Shown piece after piece: positions 1-10,100 of a stretch of DNA of 64,000 nucleotides. This DNA comes from Aliiglaciecola lipolytica E3. Its GTDB lineage: Bacteria; Pseudomonadota; Gammaproteobacteria; Enterobacterales; Alteromonadaceae. The stretch lies in NCBI RefSeq assembly GCF_000314975.1, contig NZ_BAEN01000035.1, forward strand, positions 62,001 to 126,000, written 5' to 3'. Every line of letters begins with the position of its first letter. Position 1 is the stretch's first letter. The position numbers were made by a program, and so were the translations under genes. The notes under the pieces were generated by a model that saw only the letters and a list, made by a program, of their open reading frames with translations, was not told the DNA's origin and did no database searches.

Positions 1-2709
1 ATCTGCTCTGTCCATGATAATGGTATTTGCTGAAGGGACATCTATACCGGTTTCAATGATTGTAGTGCACACTAATACATTAAAGCGTTGATGATAAAAC
101 TCGCTCATTACGCGTTCTAATTCGCGTTCGCGCATCTGACCGTGTCCAATACCAATTCGGGCTTCAGGCACAATTTCAGCAATCTCAGCAGCTGTTTTTT
201 CAATACTATCTACTTCATTGTGCAAGAAATACACTTGTCCACCCCGCAATATTTCACGCATGATAGCTTCTCGTAGTAAATCTTTGCTACGCTGATGAAC
301 AAAGGTTTTAATTGCCAAACGTTTGGCTGGTGGCGTAGCAATAATCGAAAGGTCACGCATGCCACTTAATGCCATATTTAGTGTTCTTGGAATTGGTGTG
401 GCAGTCAGGGTTAGAATATCCACATCAGATCGCAACGCTTTGAACTTCTCTTTTTGACGTACACCGAAGCGATGCTCTTCGTCAATGATAACAAGACCTA
501 GATCGTGATATTTCACGTCGTCTTGTAATAACTTGTGTGTGCCAATCACAATATCTACTTTGCCATTGGCAATCCCTTCAATTACTTGTTTTTGGTCCTT
601 TCCGGTAACAAATCTCGAAAGCACCTCTATACGAAATGGACAATTGGCAAAGCGATCTTTAAAGTTTTCATAATGTTGTTGGGCAAGCAGGGTAGTAGGC
701 ACCAAAATTGTAACTTGTTTTCCTTGATTGGCGGCCAAAAACGCGGCACGCATAGCCACTTCTGTTTTACCAAAACCGACGTCTCCGCATACCAGCCTAT
801 CCATTGCGTTAGGGCTTCCCATATCCTGAATTACCGCGTTAATTGCCTGTAATTGATCGTCAGTTTCTTCAAATGGAAAGCTATCTGCAAATGCCTGATA
901 TTCCGGCCAATCAATTTTATAGGCAAAACCGGGCTTGGCAGCTCTTCGAGCATATACATCTAACAACTGCGCTGCCACATCACGCACTTTTTCAGCGGCT
1001 TTTTTACGCGCTTTGCTCCATGCATCTGAACCCAAATTGTGCAATGGCGCATGATCTAAATCGCCACCGCTGTAGCGACTGATAAGGTGCAGTGAAGCAA
1101 CAGGTACGTACAACTTAGCTTCTTTGGCGTATTGAATGGTGAGGTACTCAGTGGTTAAGCCGCCGGCGTCTAAGGTTTGTAATCCTAAAAAGCGACCTAC
1201 ACCATGTTCTAAATGCACAACTGGTTGACCTTGGGTGAGTTCCGCTAAGTTACGAATTACCGCACTTTCATCGGTAGCTTGGCGCTTTTCACGCAGTCGC
1301 CGTTGACTAATTTTATGTCCCAGCAGTTGGGTTTCAGTGATAAGCGCTAGTTCGCAATCAGTTTCTAACAGTTGAAAGCTATTTTCAGCCAACCCGATTG
1401 CGATGCCAATGGGTTCATCACTGGATAAAAAAGCATGGATATTTTCAAACGCTTTAACCGGTATTTGTGCTTTTTGCAAAATATCTAAAAGGCTTTCACG
1501 ACGTCCTTGAGATTCGGCACAAAATAAAATTTTCATGCCTTTTTTCTGCCAGTTTTTAACCGATTCTTTCAAACTTGTCCAAGGAACTTTATGCTGGTGT
1601 TTAATCGCAATTTCACCTATGGCTTCTGTGGCAAAATTGATGCGACCGGCTTTTTCTTCCAATGGCTGGGCAGACAAGTTGATTCTTGGCCATTGCTTAA
1701 AACCAGCAAATAATTCTTCGTAACGCTGAAATATTTGTTGAGGGGCCAACAAAGGCCGTGCTGGATTATACCTGTGCTGTTCGTAACGTTCAGTCAAGTC
1801 TGTCCAATAGAACTCACAAGCAGAGGCAAGATCACCCGCGGTCATGATTAACGTGTTAGGGTGCAAATAATCAAATAAGGTGGCGGTGTGATCAAAAAAT
1901 AACGGCAAATAATATTCAATGCCACCGGGCATGATGCCTTTACTAACTTGGTAATAGATGGACTCTTTACTGTTGTTAGCTTCAAACGTATCTAAGTAGT
2001 TCTGTTTAAAACGTTTTAATGCTTCCTGATCGGTAGGAAACTCTCTTGCCGGTAATAGGTTTATTTCGTCAACCTTGTCACCGGAGCGCTGATTGTCAGG
2101 ATCAAAGTGACGAATAGAGTCCACTTGATCATCAAACATATCGATACGAAACGGTTCAGTACTTCCCATCGGATAAAGATCGATAATACTACCGCGAATA
2201 CTAAACTCACCGTGTCCCATGACTTGATTTACATGTTGGTAACCGGATTTATTTAAATTGAGTCTAAATTCATCAATATTGAGGGTTTGGCCCGTTTTTA
2301 GAATGAGTAAGTAGAGACCTAAAAAGTCCACTGGCGGCATTCTAAGTAACAGGGTATTTACGGGAACGATAAAAACACAGCGCTTATTCTGAGTTAGCTC
2401 ATATAAGGTTTCTAAACGCTGTGAAATGATATCCTGATGGGGAGAAAAGGTATCGTAAGGTAAGGTTTCCCAATCTGGTAGAAGTTTAACTTCCAATTCA
2501 TTTTTACCTGCACCGGCCATAAAAAAATGCAGTTCTTTTTCAAGTTTTAACGCGCTAGGCGTATCTGCTGTTACCAATAAGGTTGAACCGGGATTTCGTT
2601 TAGCAGCATTGGCAATTGCCAATGATAAACTGCTGCCGTGCATATTTCCCCAATGGCTTGTATTGCCAGCTTTTTGCGGTAATTCAGGGTTGAAAATACT
2701 TATCGTCAT
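1..2709 (-). CDS. mfd: Mfd transcription-repair coupling factor (C-terminal end cut by window edge)
   Basis: DNA translocase that removes RNA polymerase stalled at lesions and recruits UvrA. The first 903 codons are visible and read without a stop to the window edge. The product begins MTISIFNPELPQKAGN. It carries the helicase Walker A motif GDVGFGKTE (GKT at residues 647-649) and the DEEH box (743-746, context DEEHRFGVRQKEK), and at the edge reaches the IIMDRAD motif that precedes the final helicase segment. E. coli Mfd is 1148 residues, so about 245 residues, including the TRG/D7 region, should lie to the left. The ATG shares one base with the stop codon of the upstream PilZ-type gene (TAATG), which implies translational coupling. 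Family assignment is firm. Confidence 0.97.
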   Translation of the reverse strand, partial: MTISIFNPELPQKAGNTSHWGNMHGSSLSLAIANAAKRNPGSTLLVTADTPSALKLEKELHFFMAGAGKNELEVKLLPDWETLPYDTFSPHQDIISQRLETLYELTQNKRCVFIVPVNTLLLRMPPVDFLGLYLLILKTGQTLNIDEFRLNLNKSGYQHVNQVMGHGEFSIRGSIIDLYPMGSTEPFRIDMFDDQVDSIRHFDPDNQRSGDKVDEINLLPAREFPTDQEALKRFKQNYLDTFEANNSKESIYYQVSKGIMPGGIEYYLPLFFDHTATLFDYLHPNTLIMTAGDLASACEFYWTDLTERYEQHRYNPARPLLAPQQIFQRYEELFAGFKQWPRINLSAQPLEEKAGRINFATEAIGEIAIKHQHKVPWTSLKESVKNWQKKGMKILFCAESQGRRESLLDILQKAQIPVKAFENIHAFLSSDEPIGIAIGLAENSFQLLETDCELALITETQLLGHKISQRRLREKRQATDESAVIRNLAELTQGQPVVHLEHGVGRFLGLQTLDAGGLTTEYLTIQYAKEAKLYVPVASLHLISRYSGGDLDHAPLHNLGSDAWSKARKKAAEKVRDVAAQLLDVYARRAAKPGFAYKIDWPEYQAFADSFPFEETDDQLQAINAVIQDMGSPNAMDRLVCGDVGFGKTEVAMRAAFLAANQGKQVTILVPTTLLAQQHYENFKDRFANCPFRIEVLSRFVTGKDQKQVIEGIANGKVDIVIGTHKLLQDDVKYHDLGLVIIDEEHRFGVRQKEKFKALRSDVDILTLTATPIPRTLNMALSGMRDLSIIATPPAKRLAIKTFVHQRSKDLLREAIMREILRGGQVYFLHNEVDSIEKTAAEIAEIVPEARIGIGHGQMRERELERVMSEFYHQRFNVLVCTTIIETGIDVPSANTIIMDRAD

Positions 2710-3311
2710 TAATTTGAATCATTGTTTTGTTGTTTAGAGCGAGCGCGAAGTTGAATGGTTTGCATGTGTAAACTGGCTCTTACCAGTAACTCTTGGTCTT
2801 CTTCACGAATACGGCTAAATAGTAAGTATATATGGTAATCATCATCTACTTTTTCTGATTTGATGACTTCTGAAAAGCAATATACTGCCGCAGACTCTTC
2901 TGTTAAAAATATTTTGAGCTCTACAATGCTACCATCTTCTAACGGAGCATCGCTTTTAAGAACCAATCCACCACCACCAAACTCCACCGACTGATAGCGA
3001 TGTTGCGGATCATCTTGTTGCTGCAAAATGAATGACATCATCAAATCGAGCTTCTTGTTTTGATGGTTAAGAAAGTCAGTTAAATCTTGCGCGTGTTCAC
3101 CAAGATTGCGCAAAGGGCGAAGGGCTTGTGCATCGATGCTAGACATCTCTGATGCCATTTTGAAAGCATAAGGCATTTGACTCACTAAGTCGTCTAAACT
3201 GGGAAGTTGAAAACCATCAGCTACGGGGATCATATTGACATTGAGTTGATGCTTAATAGTAAAAAACTCATGAAATTGCGCCATTTTTTGTTCCAAGCTT
3301 AGTGGATCCAT
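2709..3311 (-). CDS. Atypical PilZ-domain protein
   Basis: A 200-residue soluble protein. The C-terminal half (about 95-190) looks like a PilZ beta-barrel: a GGGGL turn (FGGGGLVLKSDAPLEDG) stands where canonical PilZ proteins have D/NxSxxG. The usual RxxxR c-di-GMP motif is not present; only one arginine (HRYQS) precedes the turn. The N-terminal half is helical and of no recognised type. It most resembles the atypical PilZ proteins of gammaproteobacteria. It is directly upstream of mfd and shares one base with it, so the two are probably co-transcribed. Binding of c-di-GMP cannot be assumed from the sequence. Confidence 0.75.
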   Translation of the reverse strand: MDPLSLEQKMAQFHEFFTIKHQLNVNMIPVADGFQLPSLDDLVSQMPYAFKMASEMSSIDAQALRPLRNLGEHAQDLTDFLNHQNKKLDLMMSFILQQQDDPQHRYQSVEFGGGGLVLKSDAPLEDGSIVELKIFLTEESAAVYCFSEVIKSEKVDDDYHIYLLFSRIREEDQELLVRASLHMQTIQLRARSKQQNNDSN

Positions 3312-3368
3312 GTTTTCCCCGATAGATAACGCTCGCCGCGTGTTTTATATTTAGTTCGCCCAATCAAT

Positions 3369-3407
3369 TAAACTATAAAGATTCCAAAAGTCTCTGCTTA
3401 TAGTTTA
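3369..3407. repeat. Perfect 10-bp inverted repeat between divergent genes
   Basis: TAAACTATAA at 3369-3378 and TTATAGTTTA at 3398-3407 are exact reverse complements separated by 19 bases. The element sits in the 244-base gap between the divergent PilZ/mfd pair and the Lol-type permease. It could be an operator or a hairpin in a 5' leader. It has no T-tract and no gene ends here, so a terminator is unlikely. Confidence 0.4.
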
Positions 3408-3555
3408 CCAAAGTGAACCTGTTTTGTTTCTTGTTTAGCGGATATCAAACACGTATTATGCCAGCTTATCATTCACAATGAATAGCCAAAACGAAGTTTA
3501 TTGTGCGTAAAAATTATCGTCTCACTCAATTCCCCAGAAGGCTTAGTGTTTAAAT

Positions 3556-4755
3556 ATGTCTTATCCCGTTTCCACATTTATCGGCCTTAGATACGCAAAA
3601 GCCAGCAAAAGTAGCCACTTTATCGCGTTTATTAATTTGTTTTCCGTAGTTGGTATTGCATTAGGCCTAATCGCATTAATTACTGTTTCTTCTGTGATGA
3701 ACGGATTTGAATTGCAGTTAAAAACGCGGATGTTAGGAATTACACCTCATATTGTAGCCGATACTCGTGAATTACCCCCTCAACAGATTGAAGCTATAGG
3801 TGAGATAAAAGGGGTTCAAGCTATTTCCGGTATTATCGAAAGTGAAGCTATTGTGCAATCGAGACGCGGCATTCAAGGTGTACTGCTTCACGGTGTTGAT
3901 CCTGAATTTATGCAGCAACATTCAATCGTGTCAGAAAATATGATGATAGGGCAGTTTAACAAACTCCAAGCTGGACAATATAACATCATTATAGGGCGGG
4001 CTTTGGCGAGCAAGTTAAATATCCGTCCTGGCGAACAGATCCGATTGATTTCTGCCGGAGCTAGTTCGTTTTCGCCGATGGGGAGAATGCCGAGTCAGCG
4101 CCTATTTAATGTGGTAGGACTGTTTGATTTAGCGTCCCAATTGGATGACAAAGTGGTGTATGTGAACATTGCAGATAACGCTAAGTTATTAAGAAAATCA
4201 GAAGATAAATTGCGACAAACGCGCTTATTTTTAGACGATGCCTTTGAATATCAACAGATTGTGAAGCAAATACAGGTGCCCACGGTAGATTGGCGTTTTC
4301 GACAGGGACCGTTGTTCGATGCGGTTAAAATGGAAAAGAATATGATGTCGCTGATGTTGCTACTGATTATTGCGGTTGCTGCATTTAATATCGTTTCAGC
4401 TTTGGTGATGATAGTGACGGAAAAGCAAGGTGATATTGCGATTTTGCGCACCCAGGGAATGCGAGGCTCTAGCATTATTTCTATTTTCTTAATTAATGGT
4501 TTATACAATGGAATCAAAGGGACTTTTTTTGGTTTAGTGCTAGGTTTGATTTTAGTTTCCCAGCTAAATACTATTTTGAATTTTTTAGGCTTGCCTATCG
4601 CAGTAGGTGATGGGCAAGGCTTACCAATCGACATCCAATGGCAACAGATAATATTCTTGGTGGTGTTGTCCATTGGTCTATGCTTTATCGCGACGCTTTA
4701 TCCAGCTTACAGAGCCCTTAAGGTGCGACCTGCCGAAGCCTTAAAATATGAATAG
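3556..4755 (+). CDS. LolC/LolE-family lipoprotein-releasing ABC permease
   Basis: Inner-membrane permease subunit of the complex that extracts outer-membrane lipoproteins for LolA. At 399 residues it has normal family length. It shows one N-terminal membrane helix (about 23-47, FSVVGIALGLIALITV), a long periplasmic domain (about 50-265) and three C-terminal helices (about 265-390). It ends in the family-typical VRPAEALKYE. LolC and LolE are hard to tell apart by eye, so no symbol is given. LolD (ATPase) and the second permease usually follow; here the next gene is a phosphoribosyltransferase. The partner ATPase must be elsewhere, or the locus has been reduced. Confidence 0.85.
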   Translation: MSYPVSTFIGLRYAKASKSSHFIAFINLFSVVGIALGLIALITVSSVMNGFELQLKTRMLGITPHIVADTRELPPQQIEAIGEIKGVQAISGIIESEAIVQSRRGIQGVLLHGVDPEFMQQHSIVSENMMIGQFNKLQAGQYNIIIGRALASKLNIRPGEQIRLISAGASSFSPMGRMPSQRLFNVVGLFDLASQLDDKVVYVNIADNAKLLRKSEDKLRQTRLFLDDAFEYQQIVKQIQVPTVDWRFRQGPLFDAVKMEKNMMSLMLLLIIAVAAFNIVSALVMIVTEKQGDIAILRTQGMRGSSIISIFLINGLYNGIKGTFFGLVLGLILVSQLNTILNFLGLPIAVGDGQGLPIDIQWQQIIFLVVLSIGLCFIATLYPAYRALKVRPAEALKYE

Positions 4756-4802
4756 TCAGTAAATTGTCGGGTTTTTCTCAACACTTTATGGATTGCTTTC
4801 GC

Positions 4803-4845
4803 TATAATTGGCATAACTTAGAAAAAGTCTCTATCACTCTATAAT
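4803..4845 (+). promoter_or_regulatory. Candidate promoter region with two TATAAT hexamers
   Basis: Two exact TATAAT hexamers occur at 4803-4808 and 4840-4845 in the 127-base gap before the phosphoribosyltransferase start at 4883. Neither has a strong TTGACA partner; TTAGAA at 4818-4823 lies 16 bases before the second. At least one probably serves as a sigma-70 -10 element. Confidence 0.35.
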
Positions 4846-4882
4846 TAAAACACAAACGAGTATTTGTAAATAAGGTTATTTA

Positions 4883-5446
4883 ATGCAAAAAACGTATATT
4901 ACCGCCCAACAATTGTTGGAAGATTCCTTTCGTTTAGCCGCTAAAGTGTATCAAGACGGTTTTCGCCCGCAATTTATCGTGGGCATTTGGCGCGGTGGTG
5001 CGCCTATTGGCATCGCCGTTCAGGAATACTTTGATTATAAAAAAGTAGAAACAGATCATATTGCTGTGCGTACTTCTTCATATTACGGTATTGATAAACA
5101 GTCTAAAGAAATTAAAGTGCACGGTCTGCATTATTTAATTGAAAATGCGAATGCCAGTGATGGATTATTAATAGTTGATGACGTGTTTGATTCGGGGCGC
5201 AGTGTTAACGCACTTATCGAACAAATCAAAAAACTTTCACGCTTAAACATGCCTGAAGATATTCGGGTAGCTTGTCCGTACTACAAACCAGCCAATAACA
5301 AAACTCAGATGGTACCTGATTATTTTATTCACGAAAGTGACGAATGGTTAGTATTTCCTCATGAAATCTCTGGTTTAACACCCGATGAAATCATTGAAGG
5401 AAAGTCTGATTTGAAAAATGTGCATGACATTTTGTTTGATGAATAA
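4883..5446 (+). CDS. Phosphoribosyltransferase (hypoxanthine/xanthine type)
   Basis: Type I phosphoribosyltransferase of 187 residues. The PRPP-binding loop is seen as LLIVDDVFDSGRSV (about 95-108). The IWRGGAPIG segment (about 36-44) forms the pyrophosphate loop typical of hypoxanthine, guanine or xanthine PRTases. It should salvage a purine base with PRPP to the nucleotide in the cytoplasm. The C-terminal region after 130 differs from classic Hpt, so the base specificity is inferred only. It stands alone between the Lol-type permease and a terminator, with its own likely promoter. Confidence 0.8.
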   Translation: MQKTYITAQQLLEDSFRLAAKVYQDGFRPQFIVGIWRGGAPIGIAVQEYFDYKKVETDHIAVRTSSYYGIDKQSKEIKVHGLHYLIENANASDGLLIVDDVFDSGRSVNALIEQIKKLSRLNMPEDIRVACPYYKPANNKTQMVPDYFIHESDEWLVFPHEISGLTPDEIIEGKSDLKNVHDILFDE

Positions 5447-5463
5447 TTAATTTGTTGAGTGTT

Positions 5464-5490
5464 AAGGGCGGAATTATCCGCCCTTTTTTT
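5464..5490 (+). terminator. Rho-independent terminator
   Basis: AAGGGCGG (5464-5471) pairs with CCGCCCTT (5478-5485) across an AATTAT loop and runs into seven T bases (5484-5490). It lies just behind the phosphoribosyltransferase stop codon. The T-run is only on the plus strand, so it terminates rightward transcription. Confidence 0.92.
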
Positions 5491-5515
5491 ATACCTTAAG
5501 AAGTCAGGATAAGCG

Positions 5516-6169
5516 TTATTTACCGTGTAAATAGTGTTTATCGTAAAAGGTATAGACCCAAGTCGGTTTGTAAATAACCAATATCGTCATTGTCCAACCG
5601 TTGAGCATTCCTTCTGACATCAAAAGCAACGGAATTAACAACAAATAAGAGTCATAAATTGTATCGCCACTGTAAATCCCATCAGCATAATAATAACCCG
5701 ACAACAGCAACATTTTGACAGCGATCATGGCTGCACCGGCCAGAAACGCGCAAACGAATACATACATGAAGAAGTGACGGGGTAATTTGTGAAATGAGAA
5801 GTTGTAGATTAGGTAGCTAATCACGATTGGAATACTAATTCCTAATACCCCATTGATACCAAACATAGCCCAACTGTCATAGCCTGCTACGGTTGATACT
5901 AGCAATGTACAAAACCCACTTATCAAAGCCCAGCGTAAGCCAAGCAGCAGTGTCATGGCTGTTAGCCATAAAAAGTGCACGTCTAATCCTGGCTCTATAC
6001 CTACCCGAAACAACCACAATCCGAATACGGAAACAGACGAACCTAACACCAAATGTTGCAGTTTTTTATTTTGGCGAAACTGATTGAAGGAAATCCGTGT
6101 TAATACAAACACTATTCCGGCTAGGTAAATAATCCAAGCCGTACCTTGCATAAATGTTATCTCAAACAT
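5516..6169 (-). CDS. CbiM-like membrane protein (energy-coupling-factor permease family)
   Basis: A 217-residue membrane protein with about six hydrophobic helices. Segments such as GLDVHFLWLTAMTLLLGLRW and the small-residue-rich GINGVLGISIPIV fit the CbiM family (nickel/cobalt energy-coupling-factor S components). True CbiM/NikM proteins start with Met-His, a metal-binding N-terminus. This one starts MFEITFMQG, without that histidine, and no CbiQ or CbiO genes are nearby. It begins one base after the xthA stop codon, so the two are probably co-transcribed. Substrate unknown. Confidence 0.65.
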   Translation of the reverse strand: MFEITFMQGTAWIIYLAGIVFVLTRISFNQFRQNKKLQHLVLGSSVSVFGLWLFRVGIEPGLDVHFLWLTAMTLLLGLRWALISGFCTLLVSTVAGYDSWAMFGINGVLGISIPIVISYLIYNFSFHKLPRHFFMYVFVCAFLAGAAMIAVKMLLLSGYYYADGIYSGDTIYDSYLLLIPLLLMSEGMLNGWTMTILVIYKPTWVYTFYDKHYLHGK

Positions 6170-6979
6170 TTAAAACTCGTAGCTTGACCAAATTGGGGCG
6201 TGATCAGACGGTTTTTCGATGCCCCTAAGTTCATAATCTATGCCGGCATCTTTTAAATATTTATGTAAACCAGGCGTGGAAAGAATTAAATCTATACGCA
6301 ATCCGCGGTTATCATTAAAGCCTTTTGAACGGTAGTCAAACCAGCTATATTGCTCAGTTTGTTCTGGGTACAAGGCTCTAAATCCGTCGTGGAATCCCCA
6401 GTTAATTAATGTATTTAGCCATTCGCGTTCTTCAGGCAAGAAGCTACATTTTCCAGTTCTTAACCATCGTTTACGATTTTCCTCACCAATACCTATATCC
6501 AAATCTGTGTGTGAAATATTAACATCACCCATCACTACTACATTTTCTTCAGGCGAATGATTATCGTCTAAGTAACCCATCAAATCGCGATAAAACTTGC
6601 GTTTGGCCGGATACTTGGTTTCATGTTTTTCACTTTCCCCCTGCGGAAAATATCCATTTAATACTCTTACACTTTCGCCGTTAGGCAAGGGGTAGGTGAC
6701 CATGATCATACGGCGCTGAGCATCTTCCTCATCAGAAGGAAACCCATATTGAACATCGGTAGGGAGTTCTTTGCATAACATAGCTACGCCATAGTGACTT
6801 TTTTGACCATGGTAGTACACGTGATAGCCCAACGCGGCAACGTCGTCTAATGGAAATTGATCGTTGTGTACTTTAATTTCTTGCAGCCCAATCACATCGG
6901 GTTGGTGTTTTTCAATTAATGCTTGCAATTGATGCAGGCGGGCGCGCACGCCATTGATATTAAATGACACAAATTTCAT
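6170..6979 (-). CDS. xthA: Exodeoxyribonuclease III
   Basis: AP endonuclease and 3'-5' exonuclease of base-excision repair, 269 residues, the usual family length. Family signatures are all visible: FNINGVRAR (6-14), the metal-binding glutamate in GLQEIK (about 33-38), [29 protein letters not shown] and the C-terminal catalytic SDHAPIW. It is divergent from recC, so two DNA-repair loci share the intergenic region 6980-7163. The CbiM-like gene follows with no gap. Confidence 0.97.
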   Translation of the reverse strand: MKFVSFNINGVRARLHQLQALIEKHQPDVIGLQEIKVHNDQFPLDDVAALGYHVYYHGQKSHYGVAMLCKELPTDVQYGFPSDEEDAQRRMIMVTYPLPNGESVRVLNGYFPQGESEKHETKYPAKRKFYRDLMGYLDDNHSPEENVVVMGDVNISHTDLDIGIGEENRKRWLRTGKCSFLPEEREWLNTLINWGFHDGFRALYPEQTEQYSWFDYRSKGFNDNRGLRIDLILSTPGLHKYLKDAGIDYELRGIEKPSDHAPIWSSYEF

Positions 6980-7163
6980 AAGTTTCTCAGCAACTAAATT
7001 TTGCCGCTGATTCTAACAAACAAAATTGCGTGTGTTGACCTTTTAGAACGAAAAAATCATGGAGAGGAAATATCTAAAGTTAGGATTTCTATTTGCTGCA
7101 TTTACTTTAAACGCGCTAACATGCGTGAAATTGAATAACGCTAAAAAAGCCTAAGGACGTCGT

Positions 7164-10100
7164 GTGCTGCATCTGATTCAGTCAAATAAAATGGAAGTAT
7201 TACAGGCTGATTTATTGCATCGATTGTCTCAAAACGTATCTCAGCAGAGTGATTTAGCCTCATTATTAACACCTGAAACCATCATTGTGCAAAGCCCCGG
7301 CATGGCCCAATGGCTTAAAATTGCGATTGCACATAACTTGGGGGTTGCGGCAAATATACAATTCCCATTGCCCTCAAGCTTTATTTGGCAGCAATACAAA
7401 AGTTTCTTTAACGATCTACCTGAAACCTCAGCATTCACTAAACCTAATATGGTGTGGAAGCTCATGCATATTTTGCAGCGTTTTCTTGATAGGCCTGAAT
7501 TTTCCGAAATTAATTTATATTTAAATGGGGATAGGGGGCTTAAATACTACCAACTTTGTCAAAAAATTGCGGACGTATTTGACCAATATCAAGTCTATCG
7601 CCCTGAGTGGATCAATAATTGGGAAACAGGTGCCAATAGTATCGACGATAGGGATATCACTTCCCATCCGTGGCAACCTGTTTTATGGCGTGCGCTGGTG
7701 GAGATTAGCAAAAAGCTGAATGAATCGGTTTATCACCGGGCTAACTTGCATGCGCAATTAATTCAACGCATTGGACAAGGCAAGCCCAAAGGGCTACAAA
7801 AACCGTTATATGTGTTTGGTATTTCTACCTTGCCCCAGCAGCAACTAGATGTATTCGAAGCCCTCGCACAACACCGAGACGTTTTTCTATTTTGGTGTAA
7901 TCCCAGCCAACATTTTTGGGCAGATATTGTCGATCAAAATACGTTAAGTCGGCAGAAATTGCAGGACAAAAATGTTGATTCTGACCGAAGTGCTTTGTTT
8001 GATATTGGCAACCCGTTACTCGCCAGTTGGGGAAAACCTGGGCGGGACTATTTAGAAATGTTATTAGCCAGCAGCGCTGAATCACAGGATCTATTTATCG
8101 ACCAGCAACCAGACAGTATATTGGCATGGCTACAGCACGAAATTTATGATTTAACCATGCGCAATACAGTGCCTCCTATCAGCGCTAATGAGCTATTAAG
8201 CAATGGGGATTTACATCCTAAAATAGAAATTGCAGAGCGCGATACCTCGTTGCAATTTCATAGCTGTCATTCAAAAGTCAGGGAGTTGGAAGTACTACAT
8301 GATCACTTGCTCGAGCAATTTACAATCAATCCGGATTTAAAGCCTGCCGATATAGTTGTGATGATGCCAGACGTCGCGGCTTACGCGCCTTTTATTGATG
8401 GGGTATTTGGTAGTGCAGAAGCTGAACTATTTATCCCTTATGGCATCTCCGATCGTAATGCTGCTCAAGAGTCACATGTTCTTGAAAGTTTTATTAGTTT
8501 GCTCAATTTACATCAAAGTCGTATTAATCTTTCCGAACTCTTGGCATTTTTAGAAATTCCAGCAATACAAAAGCGATTTGAACTCAGCGCTAATGAATAT
8601 GAAGATATACGTGATTGGTTGATTGAAGTTGGTTTTCGTTGGGGATTGAGTGGTACTGATAAGGCGCGCTGGACGGTGCCAGAAGAGTCACAAAATACGC
8701 TGATTTTTGCGTTACAACGTTTGTTATCTGGTTATGCAATGAAAGGGGAAATGTTAGAAGTACAAGGAGATCCAAATCAAGCCTTTATTGCGCCATTTGA
8801 AAATATTGAAGGACAACGTGCAATTGCACTCGGCAAATTATATGACTTTGCGTTGTTAATGCAGGACATATTGTCGTTTTGTTTATCTGATGACATCCTG
8901 CAAAACAAAGTGGAAAAGAGCTTAGCCTACATAGATCGCGTTTACATCGTGGATGAAAATGAGCAGGTTTATCTGAATCAATTACGCCAAGCATTAGAGA
9001 GTATTCAAGTGCATACTCAGCAATTTAATTCAGATGTGTGTCAGGACGTGTTTGTCGCTGAATTGCAGCAGCGCTTGCAAGATAAAGGCGTCGGTCAGCG
9101 ATTTCTTGCGGGAAAAGTGAATTTTTGTACTCTAATGCCAATGCGTAGTATTCCTTTTAAACTAGTCTGCCTATTAGGTATGAATGATCAGGACTATCCG
9201 CGTCAAACCGTGCCCATTGGTTTTGACTTGATGCGTGAGGCGCAAAGTCGTCGAGGCGATCGTTCAAGAAGAATGGATGATAGGTACTTGTTTCTAGAGG
9301 CTATTTTATCAGCCCGTCAGCAATTGTACGTAAGTTATTTAGGCAATAGCAGTCGCGACAATTCCGAGCGCAACCCCTCTATTTTAGTAACAGAGCTTTT
9401 AGATTATTGTAAGCAGGTATTTTGCGTAGAAAATACCTTACATTTGCCAGTCGCGGAAACAGAAGATAAGTTACAAAATCACTTGCTGCAATTACATGGA
9501 CTACAACCATTTTCAAAGCAGTATTTTGATGAATCGAGCCGAATTCGAAGTTTTCAACAAATATGGCTAAATGTGTTGAATTCACACATGAGTGAGCCGT
9601 TAAACAGCACTTTTTTCAGTCAACCTTTAAATGCACAAAGCGAAGAACATTCGTCCTTGATAGAGGTTGATGATTTGCTCGCCTTTTATCAAAATCCAGC
9701 AAAATTCTTTTTTCGTCAACGCTGGCGATTGAGTTTATCCGTGTACTTTAATGAGCTTGCTGATGAAGAGCCCTTTGAAATTGATCAATTAATGCGTTAT
9801 CAATTAAACGAAGTGCTACTGGACCAATTCTTACAACATTCTTCAGATGAACACACTTTTCAGCAGCAGTTTTATGACAGCTGTCATGCTCAAGGAAAAT
9901 TACCTACAGGACATGCAGGCTCACTTAGTTTTGAACACATTTGGCAGGCGTCTGAAAGTTTAAGAGAACAGCTTTTGCAAAGCGTCAAAAATACACCAGC
10001 AAGTTTGATCGAAATCGATTTGAAACTAGTCAATGGCAATATACAAGGTTGGATTAAGCAAGTTTATGGCACAGATTTAGTTTTGTTTCGAGCCGGAAAA

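Noticed and set aside
4251-4673. 140-codon open frame antisense to the LolC/E-type gene
   Set aside because: Shadow of a real gene; composition follows the opposite strand and no known motif appears.
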